A stretch of DNA of 64,000 nt from Roseovarius tolerans (GTDB taxonomy: Bacteria > Pseudomonadota > Alphaproteobacteria > Rhodobacterales > Rhodobacteraceae). Position 1 is the stretch's first letter; each line of letters starts with the position of its first letter. Of this stretch, positions 53,926-62,593 are shown in pieces. A model generated the notes under the pieces. That model saw only the letters and a list, made by a program, of their open reading frames with translations. It ran no database searches and was not told where the DNA came from. The stretch is taken from positions 62,001 to 126,000 of the forward strand of contig NZ_FOBO01000005.1 of the NCBI RefSeq assembly GCF_900109855.1. The letters run 5' to 3'. The translations under genes were made by a program, and so were the position numbers.

Positions 53926-54688
53926 AACGTTTGTCGAAAAAGAGCTGAGCCATGATGCCTTTCTCGGCGGGCGGCTTCGGATCGCGCAGCCACGCGCGGG
54001 CTACCGCGCGGGCATAGACCCAGTGCTTTTGGCCGCGAGCATCCCGGCGCGGGCGGGGCAGAGTGTGCTTGATCTCGGCTGCGGCTCCGGCATCGCGACG
54101 CTCTGTCTTGGGGCGCGGGTGCCGGGCCTCGTCCTCGCAGGGCTGGAAATACAGCCCGCCTATGCCGATCTGGCGCGACGCAACGCGGTGGAGATTGGCG
54201 AGGCACTCGAGGTTTTCATCGGCGATCTGACCGATATGCCGGGCCCGCTGCGGCAGCGCCAGTTCGACCACGTCATCGCTAACCCGCCCTATTTCGACCG
54301 GGCAGCCAGCACGCCCGCGCGTGATCCGGGGCGCGAGCACGGCATGGGGGAAACCTGTGCCCTTGGCGACTGGGTCACCGCCGCCGCGCGCCGGGTCGCC
54401 CCCAAGGGTCAGGTGACGTTCATTCAACGCGCCGATCGCCTGCCCGATCTGATCCCGGCGATGGTCGCGCATCTGGGATCGCTTGAGGTTCTGCCGCTCA
54501 TCCCCCGGCAGGGACGGGCGGCGCGGCTCATCTTGATACGTGGGCGCAAAGGTGGGCGCGCGGAGTTTCGCTTGCACGATGGTATTCGCCTGCACGCAGC
54601 GGCCGCGCATGGCCGCGACGGCGAGGATTACACGCCTGCGATTTCCGCGGTGCTCAGAGATGCGGCAGGTTTGCCCTTTCCCGCCTGA
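53915..54688 (+). CDS. TrmN6-like tRNA1(Val) (adenine-N6)-methyltransferase
   Basis: About 257 residues of class I SAM methyltransferase: LDLGCGSGIATLCLGAR near residue 50 is motif I, and ANPPYF at about 125 is the N6-adenine motif. The family modifies A37 of tRNA1(Val). No ATG exists near the expected start. TTG at 53915 was chosen, overlapping DUF2007 by 11 nt; ATG 53864 would overlap further and add antisense-like sequence. Protein methyltransferase roles are possible. Confidence 0.7.
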   Translation: MRTETFVEKELSHDAFLGGRLRIAQPRAGYRAGIDPVLLAASIPARAGQSVLDLGCGSGIATLCLGARVPGLVLAGLEIQPAYADLARRNAVEIGEALEVFIGDLTDMPGPLRQRQFDHVIANPPYFDRAASTPARDPGREHGMGETCALGDWVTAAARRVAPKGQVTFIQRADRLPDLIPAMVAHLGSLEVLPLIPRQGRAARLILIRGRKGGRAEFRLHDGIRLHAAAAHGRDGEDYTPAISAVLRDAAGLPFPA

Positions 54689-54810
54689 GTCGATTCAAAT
54701 CCAATCGGAAAACACCCGCTCATTTTGCAACCGCAGCGTGACAGTATTGTAAAAATATGCTGCACTTCCCATGTCGATTTGAGACGCATCCATATCAGAG
54801 GAGACTGCCC

Positions 54811-54981
54811 ATGAGCTTGAGTTCGCATATCGAGGAACTGAAGAAGAAACATCACGCGCTCTCGGAGAAGGTGGAACAGGCGCAGCGCGCGCCGGGCAGT
54901 AGCACGCTGGAAATCGCGGACCTCAAGAAACAGAAATTGAAGATCAAGGAAGAGATCGAGCGCCTGTCGGAAAACGCCTGA
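54811..54981 (+). CDS. DUF465 (YdcH-like) small protein
   Basis: 56 residues, MSLSSHIEELKKKHHALSEKVEQAQRAPGSS then LEIADLKKQKLKIKEEIERL: a helical hairpin typical of DUF465. AGGAG lies 8 nt before the ATG. Function unknown. A strong terminator follows. The 122 nt upstream of it hold no clear feature. Confidence 0.85.
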   Translation: MSLSSHIEELKKKHHALSEKVEQAQRAPGSSTLEIADLKKQKLKIKEEIERLSENA

Positions 54982-55009
54982 CAGTGCAGCCAGATAGACG
55001 TAAATAACT

Positions 55010-55040
55010 AAGGGCCGGTCACCATGGACCGGCCCTTTTT
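55010..55040 (+). terminator. Rho-independent terminator after the DUF465 gene
   Basis: An 11-bp stem, AAGGGCCGGTC with GACCGGCCCTT, a 6-nt loop and TTT at 55038-55040. It is also next to the phbB stop on the other strand. Confidence 0.85.
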
Positions 55041-55061
55041 CGTGGTCTGTCGCGGGTCGGG

Positions 55062-55784
55062 TCAGACGAAGAACTGACCGCCGTTTGCCGAGATCGTCGA
55101 GCCGTTGATGAAGCTTGCGTCGTCGGAGACGAGGAAGCTCACGCAGCGGGCGATTTCCTCGGGTTCGCCCAGACGACCGGCGGGGATCATGCCGATGATC
55201 GATTCGCGCACCTTTTCCGGTACCGCCATCACCATTTCCGTGGCGATGTAGCCGGGACAGATCGCGTTCGCGGTGATGCCCTTGGACGCACCTTCCTGTG
55301 CGAGGCTCTTGATGATGCCAAGATCGCCCGCCTTGGTGGCGGCATAATTGACCTGCGCAAACTGTCCTTTCTGGCCATTGATCGAGGAAATCACCACGAT
55401 CCGGCCAAAGCCACGCTCGCGCATGCCGGGCCAGACCGGGTGGACGGTGTTGAACACGCCGGTGAGGTTGGTGTCGATCACGGCATTCCACTGATCCGGC
55501 GTCATCTTGTGGAACGGCGCGTCGCGGGTGATGCCGGCATTTGCCACCACGATCTCGATTGGCCCCAGATCGGCCTCGACCTGTTCGATCCCGGCCTTGG
55601 AGCTGTCATAGTCGGCGACGTTCCACTTGTAGGTCTTGATGCCGGTCTCCTCGGTGAACTTGGCGGCGGCCTCATCGTTGCCGGCATAGGTCGCGGCGAC
55701 GCTGTAGCCGTCGGCCTTGAGCGCCTTTGAAATGGCGGCGCCGATTCCGCGTGATCCTCCGGTGACGAGTGCAGTTCTTGCCAT
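55062..55784 (-). CDS. phbB: Acetoacetyl-CoA reductase
   Basis: 240 residues of the SDR fold: VTGGSRGIGAAISKAL near residue 7, NAGITRDAPF near 86, and SSINGQKGQFAQVNYAATKAG with the Tyr-Lys pair. The product, (R)-3-hydroxybutyryl-CoA, is the PHB monomer. Upstream lies the phbA gene with its own terminator, plus a palindrome, so phbB likely has its own promoter. Start ATG 55784. Confidence 0.92.
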   Translation of the reverse strand: MARTALVTGGSRGIGAAISKALKADGYSVAATYAGNDEAAAKFTEETGIKTYKWNVADYDSSKAGIEQVEADLGPIEIVVANAGITRDAPFHKMTPDQWNAVIDTNLTGVFNTVHPVWPGMRERGFGRIVVISSINGQKGQFAQVNYAATKAGDLGIIKSLAQEGASKGITANAICPGYIATEMVMAVPEKVRESIIGMIPAGRLGEPEEIARCVSFLVSDDASFINGSTISANGGQFFV

Positions 55785-55842
55785 GGTATCCTCCAATCTG
55801 GCTAATGCTTTGGTAACTTGGTTATCTTCTTGATGGGACAAG

Positions 55843-55857
55843 CGCAACATTGTTGCG
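55843..55857. promoter_or_regulatory. 15-bp perfect palindrome CGCAACA-T-TGTTGCG
   Basis: Located 58 nt upstream of the phbB start and downstream of the phbA terminator. It has the same arms as the palindrome in front of ETF-QO (48309-48323). It is a candidate site for one regulator of PHB and acyl-CoA metabolism. Confidence 0.6.
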
Positions 55858-55890
55858 TGGTAAAATCTCCGCGATGCGGGGTGGGGCATG

Positions 55891-55915
55891 AAAAAGGGCG
55901 CCCGGGGCGCCCTTT
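55891..55915 (-). terminator. Rho-independent terminator of phbA
   Basis: AAAGGGCGCC and GGCGCCCTTT form a 10-bp stem with a 3-nt loop; on the minus strand it is followed by a T-run (AAAAA at 55891-55895 on the plus strand). It lies 24 nt past the phbA stop. Confidence 0.7.
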
Positions 55916-55938
55916 CCTGTCATCTATCGCGCCCGGGC

Positions 55939-57114
55939 TTAGGGGCGCTCGACGCAGAGGGCGACGCCCATGCCGCCACCGATGCAGAGCGTGGCCAGAC
56001 CCTTCTTGGCCCCGCGACGCTGCATCTCGAACAGAAGCGTGTTCAGAACCCGGCAGCCCGAGGCCCCGATCGGGTGGCCGATGGCGATGGCGCCGCCGTT
56101 CACGTTCACGATCGACGGGTCCCAGCCCATGTCCTTGTTGACCGCACAGGCCTGCGCGGCAAAGGCCTCGTTTGCCTCCACGAGGTCGAGGTCGCCGACG
56201 CTCCAACCGGCCTTCTCCAGCGCCTTGCGGCTGGCATGGATCGGGCCCACGCCCATAATCGACGGGTCGAGCCCGGCAGTGGCATAGGAGGCGATGCGCG
56301 CCAGCGGCTCGATGCCGCGGCGCTCGGCCTCGTCGGCGCTCATCAGCAGGGTGGCGGCGGCACCGTCATTGAGGCCGCTGGCATTGGCGGCGGTGACCGA
56401 TCCGTCCTTGGTGAACGCCGGGCGCATCTTGGACATCGCGTCGATAGTCGCGCCGTGGCGGATATACTCGTCCTTGTCGACAACGATATCGCCCTTGCGG
56501 GTCTTGACGGTAACGGCGATCACCTCGTCGTCGAATTTGCCCGCCTTCTGCGCGGCTTCGGCCTTGTTCTGGCTGGCGACGGCGAATTCGTCCTGCTGAT
56601 CGCGGCTGATCTGCCATTTCTCGGCGACATTCTCGGCGGTCTGGCCCATGTGATAGCCGTTGAACGCATCCCAAAGACCATCACGGATCATGGTGTCGAT
56701 ATATTTCATGTCGCCCATCTTGTGCCCGGCGCGCAGATGCGCGGCATGGGGGCTGAGCGTCATGTTTTCCTGGCCCCCGGCGCAGATGATGCTGGCATCG
56801 CCCAGCTGGATGTGCTGCGCACCCAGAGCCACGGCCCGCAGGCCCGACCCGCAGACCTGGTTGATGCCCCAGGCTGCCGATTCGATGGGCAGCCCGGCAT
56901 TGATATGCGCCTGACGTGCCGGGTTCTGACCCTGTGCGGCGGTCAGAACCTGGCCGAGGATCGTTTCGCTGACCTCGGATTTATCGATGCCCGCGCGCGC
57001 GACCACGGCCTCCAGAACAGCGGCGCCCATGTCGTGCGCGGGGGTGTTGGCGAACGCGCCGCCAAAAGACCCGACAGCGGTGCGTGCTGCGGATGCGATT
57101 ACTACGTTGGTCAT
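55939..57114 (-). CDS. phbA: Acetyl-CoA acetyltransferase (beta-ketothiolase)
   Basis: 391 residues. The catalytic Cys lies in [14 protein letters not shown] (about residue 88), [12 protein letters not shown] gives the catalytic His, and [10 protein letters not shown] the second Cys. It condenses two acetyl-CoA to acetoacetyl-CoA, the substrate of phbB next door. GGAGG precedes the ATG at 57114. A terminator separates phbA and phbB. Confidence 0.92.
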   Translation of the reverse strand: MTNVVIASAARTAVGSFGGAFANTPAHDMGAAVLEAVVARAGIDKSEVSETILGQVLTAAQGQNPARQAHINAGLPIESAAWGINQVCGSGLRAVALGAQHIQLGDASIICAGGQENMTLSPHAAHLRAGHKMGDMKYIDTMIRDGLWDAFNGYHMGQTAENVAEKWQISRDQQDEFAVASQNKAEAAQKAGKFDDEVIAVTVKTRKGDIVVDKDEYIRHGATIDAMSKMRPAFTKDGSVTAANASGLNDGAAATLLMSADEAERRGIEPLARIASYATAGLDPSIMGVGPIHASRKALEKAGWSVGDLDLVEANEAFAAQACAVNKDMGWDPSIVNVNGGAIAIGHPIGASGCRVLNTLLFEMQRRGAKKGLATLCIGGGMGVALCVERP

Positions 57115-57254
57115 TAGTGTCCTCCACCAGGAATTGCCCGGGCCGAAGAAGCAAGTGGGGCCGCCGCATGGAATGCGCGCCCCGCCTTTTCCTCCGCCGT
57201 TACGCGGCGTCATATCGTAGGTGCCGCGCTGCGGCAACGGGCGGAGTGTCACAT

Positions 57255-58091
57255 TCACGCGGTCGCGCGGTCAAGTGTCTCGTCGAGCCAGGGCGGGTGG
57301 ATCGTCGGGGCACCGAAGTAATAGCCCTGCAGGCAGTCGATCCCGAGCGCGGTGAGATAGGCGGCATCCTCGGGTTTTTCGACGCTTTCGGCGACGGTCA
57401 CCATGTCGAATTGCTGACCGATGCTCAGCAGCGCGGCGGTCAGCACCTGATTGTCGGGATCGCGGGCGATGCCGCGAATGAACTGACCATCGATCTTGAG
57501 GATGTCGAAGTAGAAATCCTTTAGAAATCTGAAAGATGTGTATCCCGCGCCAAAATCGTCGAGGGCAAATCCGATGCCCTTGCGCTGCAATTCGGTCATG
57601 AAACCGGTGACCAGTTCCGGCACCAGCATGGCGGAGCTTTCGGTGATTTCGAGGATCAGCCGTTCGGCGATCGTCGGGTCGTTCGACAGCCGCTTCTTGA
57701 GAATACGCAGCCAAGGCCCGTAGCCGATGGAGCGCGCCGACATGTTGATGGATAATCTAAGGTCAGGATATTCGGTCAGCGTGCGCAGACCCTTTTCCAA
57801 GGCGAGACAGTCGATTATGCGCCCGGTTTCAGTCACTTCGATCTGGGTGATGAAGTCGCGCGCCGGAATCACCCTTCCCGTCGCATCCATGACGCGAATC
57901 AGTCCCTCGTAAAAGGCGGGCCTGTCCGGCTGTCCGGCGGTGACGACCGCCTGATAGGCGAGCATCACCTGCTTGTGGCGTACCGCCTGATCGACCATTT
58001 CGATCACCGAGCGATCACGGGCCGAGACGGCATAGGTGAGCGGGTTGTCGTGGCCTGCCGGTATATCGACCCATTTGCGTGTCTTGCCCAT
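57255..58091 (-). CDS. EAL domain cyclic di-GMP phosphodiesterase
   Basis: 278 residues with an EAL domain from about residue 31. The motif reads YEGLIRV (E-x-L-x-R retained), with [28 protein letters not shown] and [12 protein letters not shown] and [13 protein letters not shown], so the metal- and base-binding residues look intact. No sensory domain is visible. GGAGGG lies before the ATG at 58091. Activity is plausible but unproven. Confidence 0.85.
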   Translation of the reverse strand: MGKTRKWVDIPAGHDNPLTYAVSARDRSVIEMVDQAVRHKQVMLAYQAVVTAGQPDRPAFYEGLIRVMDATGRVIPARDFITQIEVTETGRIIDCLALEKGLRTLTEYPDLRLSINMSARSIGYGPWLRILKKRLSNDPTIAERLILEITESSAMLVPELVTGFMTELQRKGIGFALDDFGAGYTSFRFLKDFYFDILKIDGQFIRGIARDPDNQVLTAALLSIGQQFDMVTVAESVEKPEDAAYLTALGIDCLQGYYFGAPTIHPPWLDETLDRATA

Positions 58092-58184
58092 CTTGCCCTC
58101 CGAGACTGGCGTGTTCCCAAACTGCGGCAGATCCCTTAAGGACAGTTTAAAGGGCGAATTTGAATGAAATCGCGGGGGCAGGCC

Positions 58185-58751
58185 ATGGAGCGATGCGGTT
58201 GGGTGGGGGCGGATGCGCTCTACGAGGCCTATCACGACAACGAATGGGGCGTGCCTGAATACGATAGCCGTGCGCTATGGGAAAAGCTGATCCTCGACGG
58301 GTTTCAGGCGGGGCTGAGCTGGATCACCATCCTGCGCAAGCGCGATAATTTTCGTGAGGCTTTTCAAGGCTTTGACCCGCATGTGATCGCCGGCTGGGGC
58401 GAGGCGGAGGTGGCCCGGCTGCTCTGTGATCCCGGCATCATCCGGCACCGGGGCAAGATCGAGGCGACCATCGGAAATGCCCGCGCGTGGCAGGCGATCG
58501 AGGCCGAGCAGGGCTTTGACCGTTACCTCTGGGATCATGTCGGCGGGCGACCCATTCAGAGCCGCTGGCAGACCCTCGCGGAGGTGCCTGCGCAGACCGA
58601 TCTTTCCGTAAAAATTTCGAAAGATTTGAAGAAACGCGGCTTCAAGTTCTGCGGCCCCACCATCGTCTATGCCTTCATGCAGGCGGTGGGCATGGTCAAC
58701 GATCACGTTGTCACCTGCCCCTGCCACGAGCGGGTGGCGCGGCTGGGATGA
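58185..58751 (+). CDS. tag: DNA-3-methyladenine glycosylase I
   Basis: 188 residues. MERCGWVGADALYEAYHDNEWGVPEYD is the Tag family start, and Cys and His ligands (Cys4 near the N-terminus with His17, and VVTCPCHERV at the end) make the zinc snap. GFKFCGPTIVYAFMQAVGMVNDH is conserved. It removes 3-methyladenine from DNA. ATG 58185 matches E. coli Tag; an in-frame ATG at 58164 would add seven residues. Confidence 0.9.
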   Translation: MERCGWVGADALYEAYHDNEWGVPEYDSRALWEKLILDGFQAGLSWITILRKRDNFREAFQGFDPHVIAGWGEAEVARLLCDPGIIRHRGKIEATIGNARAWQAIEAEQGFDRYLWDHVGGRPIQSRWQTLAEVPAQTDLSVKISKDLKKRGFKFCGPTIVYAFMQAVGMVNDHVVTCPCHERVARLG

Positions 58752-58768
58752 GGGGGCTGTAACGCGTT

Positions 58769-58793
58769 GGTATTCTGTCGGTATTGCGTCGGT
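58769..58793 (+). repeat. 11-bp tandem repeat, plus orientation
   Basis: Two 11-nt units, GGTATTCTGTC and GGTATTGCGTC, end with GGT, 17 nt after the tag stop. The core TGCGTCGGTAT matches the minus-strand reading of 37115-37138. The rest of 58794-58980 holds a nested hairpin (58899 region) but no clear gene before rlmN. Confidence 0.65.
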
Positions 58794-58980
58794 GGGGCGG
58801 CGCGTTGACTGTGGAGTCGGATTTTCAACAGCTTCATGCCTAGGGATGTTTCGCTAAAACCCATCTCGTCCCGCGAGGTGACCAAAATGGCTCATCCCCT
58901 GCGCCCCGGCGCAAAGAGGTTTTGGAATCGGTGCCGAACCCCTATATGACGGGACATTCCCTCAGACGCGCGAAAGAGCC

Positions 58981-60159
58981 ATGACACAGACCGCACCGAT
59001 CACGCAGGACGTGATGACCATTCCCCGCAAGCTGCCCGACGGGCCGATCAATCTGGTCGGGCTGACCCGTGACCGGATGCGCGAGGTGCTGATCGCGCAC
59101 GGCACGCCCGAGAAACAGGCCAAGATGCGGGTCAATCAGATCTGGCAATGGATTTATGGATGGGGCGTGCGCGACTTTCACGCGATGACCAATCTCGCTA
59201 AGGCCTATCGCGCCGATCTGGCCGAAAAATTCGTGATTGAGATCCCCGAGGTGGTGAGCCGACAGGTCAGCGCCGATGGCACCCGCAAGTACCTTGTGCG
59301 GATCGCGGGCGGCCATGAGGTCGAGGTGGTCTATATCCCCGAGACCGACCGGGGCACGCTGTGTATTTCCTCTCAGGTGGGCTGCACGCTGAACTGTTCG
59401 TTCTGCCATACCGGCACGCAAAAGCTGGTGCGTAACCTCACCGGCGGAGAAATCATCGGTCAGGTGATGCTGGCGCGGGACGATCTGGAGGAATGGCCGC
59501 GCCCCGGCGAGGGTGCAGGCGAGCGTCCGCGCCTGATCAGCAATATCGTGCTGATGGGCATGGGTGAGCCGCTTTATAATTTCGACAATGTGCGCGACGC
59601 GATGAAGATCGCGATGGATGGCGAGGGGATTTCGCTGTCGCGCCGCCGGATCACGCTGTCGACAAGCGGCGTTGTGCCGGAGATCGCCAAGACGGCAGAG
59701 GAAATCGGCTGTCTGCTCGCTGTCAGCTTCCACGCCACCACCGACGAGGTGCGCGACCGGCTGGTGCCGATCAACAAGAAATGGAATATCGAGACATTGC
59801 TCAACACGCTGCGCGAGTATCCGCGCCTGTCCAATTCCGAGCGGATCACCTTTGAATATGTGATGCTGAAGGACGTCAACGACAGCGATGCCGATGCCCG
59901 CCGTTTGGTACAGCTGATCAAGGGCATTCCGGCCAAGATCAACCTCATCCCGTTCAACGAATGGCCCGGCGCGCCGCATCAGCGCAGCGACTGGGAGCGG
60001 ATCGAGCGGTTTGCCGACATCATCTACAAGGCGGGCTATGCCAGCCCCATCCGCACGCCGCGCGGCGAGGATATCATGGCCGCTTGCGGGCAGTTGAAAT
60101 CCGCGACCGAACGCGCCCGCAAACCGCGTCGTGATATCGAGGCCGAGGCGGGGCTCTGA
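58981..60159 (+). CDS. rlmN: 23S rRNA/tRNA (adenine-C2)-methyltransferase RlmN
   Basis: 392 residues. The radical SAM motif C-x3-C-x2-C is in [13 protein letters not shown], the catalytic Cys near the C-terminus in AACGQL, and [30 protein letters not shown] are family motifs. It methylates A2503 of 23S rRNA and A37 of several tRNAs. The ATG at 58981 is preceded by GAAAGAG. Confidence 0.93.
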   Translation: MTQTAPITQDVMTIPRKLPDGPINLVGLTRDRMREVLIAHGTPEKQAKMRVNQIWQWIYGWGVRDFHAMTNLAKAYRADLAEKFVIEIPEVVSRQVSADGTRKYLVRIAGGHEVEVVYIPETDRGTLCISSQVGCTLNCSFCHTGTQKLVRNLTGGEIIGQVMLARDDLEEWPRPGEGAGERPRLISNIVLMGMGEPLYNFDNVRDAMKIAMDGEGISLSRRRITLSTSGVVPEIAKTAEEIGCLLAVSFHATTDEVRDRLVPINKKWNIETLLNTLREYPRLSNSERITFEYVMLKDVNDSDADARRLVQLIKGIPAKINLIPFNEWPGAPHQRSDWERIERFADIIYKAGYASPIRTPRGEDIMAACGQLKSATERARKPRRDIEAEAGL

Positions 60160-60162
60160 TCG

Positions 60163-61116
60163 GTGGCGGAATTCGCCCCCCTGCCGCAGCCCCTCAACGC
60201 CAAGGGTGATCCGCGCCTTGTGGGTGTCGAGATCGAGCTGGGCGGCTTGCCCGAGGCCGAGGTGGCGCGGCTCTGTGCCGAGGCGGTCGGCGGGACAATC
60301 AAACAGGTCGACAGCCATATCTGGCATGTCGAGGACAGCCGCATCGGGCGGCTTGAGGTCTATCTCGATATCTTCCTGCGCAAGGCACAAAAGAGCAAGC
60401 TGCGCGATTTGGCGCTCGATCTGGGGCGCGAGGTGGTGCCGGTCGAGATCGTGAGCGAACCGCTCGATATGGAGGGGCTGGCGCAACTCGACGGGCTGCG
60501 CGATCATTTGCGCGCGGCCGGGGCGCTGGGTAGTGGCGCGGGCTTGTTCTTTGGCTTTGGCCTGCATCTCAATATCGAAATCGCGAGCGAGCAGGACGCC
60601 GATATCGTGCGGCCGCTGCTGGCCTATGCGCTGATCGAGGATTGGCTGCGCATCAACAATCCCATCGACGAGTCGCGCCGCCTGTTGCCGTTCACGGATC
60701 CCTATCCCACCGATTTCGTGCGAGCGCTAATCGAGGCCGGGCCGGGGGCCACGCGCGACCATGTGACGGGCCTTTATCTGGAGCATACGCCGAGCCGGAA
60801 TCGCGGCCTCGACATGCTGCCGATCTTTGCGCAGTTCGAGCCTGACCGTATCGAGGCCGCGATTTCCGACAAGACCTCGGCGCGCCCGACCTTTCATTTC
60901 CGCCTGCCCGATTGCCGGATTGACGAGGCAGACTGGTCGATCGCCGATGAATGGCGGCGCTGGCTGACGGTCGAACGGGTTGCCGCGAATGCGGCGTTGC
61001 TCGACCGGCTGGCGCGGGCCTGGGAGGACGATCACGGCCTCCTGACAATCTCGCGGCAAAGCTGGGCCGCGCGGGCGGGGCGTATCCTGCAAACGGCGGG
61101 GCTGACCGGGACATGA
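60163..61116 (+). CDS. Amidoligase family protein
   Basis: 317 residues of the glutamine-synthetase-like amidoligase family (PF12224): LVGVEIELGGL near residue 19 is the metal/ATP-type Glu motif, GFGLHLNIEIA near 127 carries the conserved His, and a C-terminal region (RNRGLDMLPIF) follows. It would ligate an amine or amino acid to a carboxylate using ATP. Start GTG 60163 is 3 nt after rlmN; the end overlaps the glutaminase gene by ATGA. The substrate is unknown. Confidence 0.75.
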   Translation: MAEFAPLPQPLNAKGDPRLVGVEIELGGLPEAEVARLCAEAVGGTIKQVDSHIWHVEDSRIGRLEVYLDIFLRKAQKSKLRDLALDLGREVVPVEIVSEPLDMEGLAQLDGLRDHLRAAGALGSGAGLFFGFGLHLNIEIASEQDADIVRPLLAYALIEDWLRINNPIDESRRLLPFTDPYPTDFVRALIEAGPGATRDHVTGLYLEHTPSRNRGLDMLPIFAQFEPDRIEAAISDKTSARPTFHFRLPDCRIDEADWSIADEWRRWLTVERVAANAALLDRLARAWEDDHGLLTISRQSWAARAGRILQTAGLTGT

Positions 61117-61835
61117 CCCGATCCAACCGCCCCGTGATCGGGGTCACCGTGTCGCGCCGCTCGGGCTGGCGCATCTATCCGCTCATTGCGCTCAATGTCT
61201 GGCTTGCGGGGGGCTGCGCGCGACGCTGGCAGGCCGGGCGCAGGGCCGAGATCGACAGTGTCGATGGGGTGATCATCGGCGGCGGCGACGATATCTCACC
61301 CGATCTCTATGGCGGCTGGATCGTCACCTCGGCCCGGCTCGACCCGGCGCGCGATGCGCTGGAGCGGGGGGTGTTGCTGGGGGCCTTCGTGAAATCCAAG
61401 CCGGTGCTGGGCATCTGCCGGGGCAGTCAGATGCTCAATATCGCGCTGGGCGGCACGCTGCATCAGGACGCCTATGCGACCTACGAGGCGAGCGACCATA
61501 TCCGCACCGTGCTGCCGCGCAAGACCGTGCAGATCGAGCCGGGCACGCGGCTGGCGCATCTGGCGGGCACCGAGCCGATGAAGGTCAACGCGCTGCACAC
61601 CCAGGCGGTGGACCGGTTGGGCGAGGGGCTGCGCGTCGCGGCGCGTGATCAGGGCGGCATGATCCAGGCCATCGAGCGGGTTGAAGAGCCGTTTGCGCTC
61701 GGCGTGCAATGGCACCCGGAGCATTTGTTTTACGCGCATCGGCAGATGGGCATTTTCCGCGCGCTGATTGCGGCGGCGCGGGCGCGTCAGGAGCATGCGG
61801 CGCAGTTGGCCCGGGTCGATGCCGAAACCAACTGA
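61113..61835 (+). CDS. Class I glutamine amidotransferase-like / peptidase C26 protein
   Basis: 240 residues. Catalytic Cys in GICRGSQML (near residue 108), His and Glu in VQWHPEHLFY: a PuuD/C26-type gamma-glutamyl hydrolase fold. The DGVIIGGGDDISPDLYGG segment is typical. It probably removes or supplies the glutamyl part for the amidoligase next to it. The start overlaps the amidoligase stop. Confidence 0.84.
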   Translation: MTRSNRPVIGVTVSRRSGWRIYPLIALNVWLAGGCARRWQAGRRAEIDSVDGVIIGGGDDISPDLYGGWIVTSARLDPARDALERGVLLGAFVKSKPVLGICRGSQMLNIALGGTLHQDAYATYEASDHIRTVLPRKTVQIEPGTRLAHLAGTEPMKVNALHTQAVDRLGEGLRVAARDQGGMIQAIERVEEPFALGVQWHPEHLFYAHRQMGIFRALIAAARARQEHAAQLARVDAETN

Positions 61836-61929
61836 GCGGTCGCGACATTTCCCAAACCGCGCCACAATCCGGCGCGATTGACGCCACATGCGTCAACTAT
61901 CCCGTGATTATCGGAAAACCGTAACAGGG

Positions 61930-62127
61930 ATGGAAACGATGAACTTGAACCACACCACGACGAACCGCGAGATTCGCGATCTTGTCCTGCGCGAGCGTCA
62001 CCTTGCCGTGTCCGAGCGCGAATGGAAGCACCGCCTGCGCGGCTATGGCTACGGCATTTGCGACACCTCCGAGGGCCGCTTTGTCACGTCACTTCTGAAA
62101 GATGCGCCGCTCTGCCAGCTGAGCTGA
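61930..62127 (+). CDS. Small hypothetical protein
   Basis: 65 residues: METMNLNHTTTNREIRDLVLRERHLAVSEREWKHRLRGYGYGICDTSEG then FVTSLLKDAPLCQLS. No family is recognised. The helical central part with basic pairs may bind nucleic acid. ATG 61930 is used; M4 at 61939 also has a possible site (GGGATGGAAA). Confidence 0.6.
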   Translation: METMNLNHTTTNREIRDLVLRERHLAVSEREWKHRLRGYGYGICDTSEGRFVTSLLKDAPLCQLS

Positions 62128-62130
62128 ACT

Positions 62131-62215
62131 CGTTTTCTTCTGGGCGAAAATACTCTGGGGGAGTCGCCGCTTGGAGCGACGGGGGCAACGCCCCCTGACG
62201 AGACCCCCTGAAAAC
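62131..62215. repeat. Rhodobacteraceae-type GC-rich intergenic repeat
   Basis: An AAAATACTC block near 62146 is followed by GGGGG, a paired GTCGC...GCGAC segment and a perfect 6-bp hairpin GGGGGC/GCCCCC at 62181-62195. The pattern of ttctgggcgaaaatactc plus GC-rich hairpins is one commonly seen after genes in this family, from memory rather than search. Confidence 0.4.
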
Positions 62216-62220
62216 GACAA

Positions 62221-62245
62221 ACCCCCGAAGCGGATGCCCGGGGGT
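62221..62245 (-). terminator. Probable terminator of rpsU
   Basis: ACCCCCG at 62221-62227 pairs with CGGGGGT at 62239-62245. Read on the minus strand it is followed by TTTGTCGTTTT. It lies 38 nt past the rpsU stop. Confidence 0.6.
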
Positions 62246-62282
62246 CGTCAAATCGTGCCGCGAAAAACTGCGGATAAAGCTC

Positions 62283-62489
62283 TTAGAGCATGCCTTCGCG
62301 CTGCGCTTTCTTACGTGCCAGTTTACGGGCACGGCGAATCGCTTCGGCCTTCTCGCGCGCTTTCTTCTCGGACGGTTTCTCGAAATGTTGCTTGAGCTTC
62401 ATTTCGCGGAAAACGCCTTCGCGCTGCAGTTTTTTCTTCAGGGCGCGGAGCGCCTGATCGACATTGTTGTCGCGAACACTAACCTGCAT
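62283..62489 (-). CDS. rpsU: 30S ribosomal protein S21
   Basis: 68 residues, [43 protein letters not shown]: bS21 is unmistakable, with the basic C-terminus [17 protein letters not shown]. It takes part in initiation. A clear -35/-10 lies upstream on the minus strand. GGAAGGTGGTG provides the ribosome site. Confidence 0.95.
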   Translation of the reverse strand: MQVSVRDNNVDQALRALKKKLQREGVFREMKLKQHFEKPSEKKAREKAEAIRRARKLARKKAQREGML

Positions 62490-62539
62490 GTGGTGTCACC
62501 ACCTTCCTAAGTTAAAGTTGCAAGATTGCAGGAAGCGTT

Positions 62540-62568
62540 CGTATAGCAAAGCGCCCCGGATTTGTCTA
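62540..62568 (-). promoter_or_regulatory. Candidate sigma-70 promoter of rpsU
   Basis: On the minus strand TAGACA (62568-62563), a 17-nt spacer and TATACG (62545-62540), about 51 nt before the rpsU ATG. It reads away from the divergent COQ9 gene. Confidence 0.6.
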
Positions 62569-62593
62569 GGGTGCGTCGCAAGGAGGATAGTTG

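Noticed and set aside
54680-54730. A TTCAAATCC sequence like a tRNA T-arm
   Set aside because: No acceptor, D or anticodon stems can be formed around it; it is part of the 3' region of the methyltransferase gene.
58836-58949. A 37-residue plus-strand ORF before rlmN
   Set aside because: No ribosome site, no family likeness, and it ends close to the rlmN leader; probably chance.
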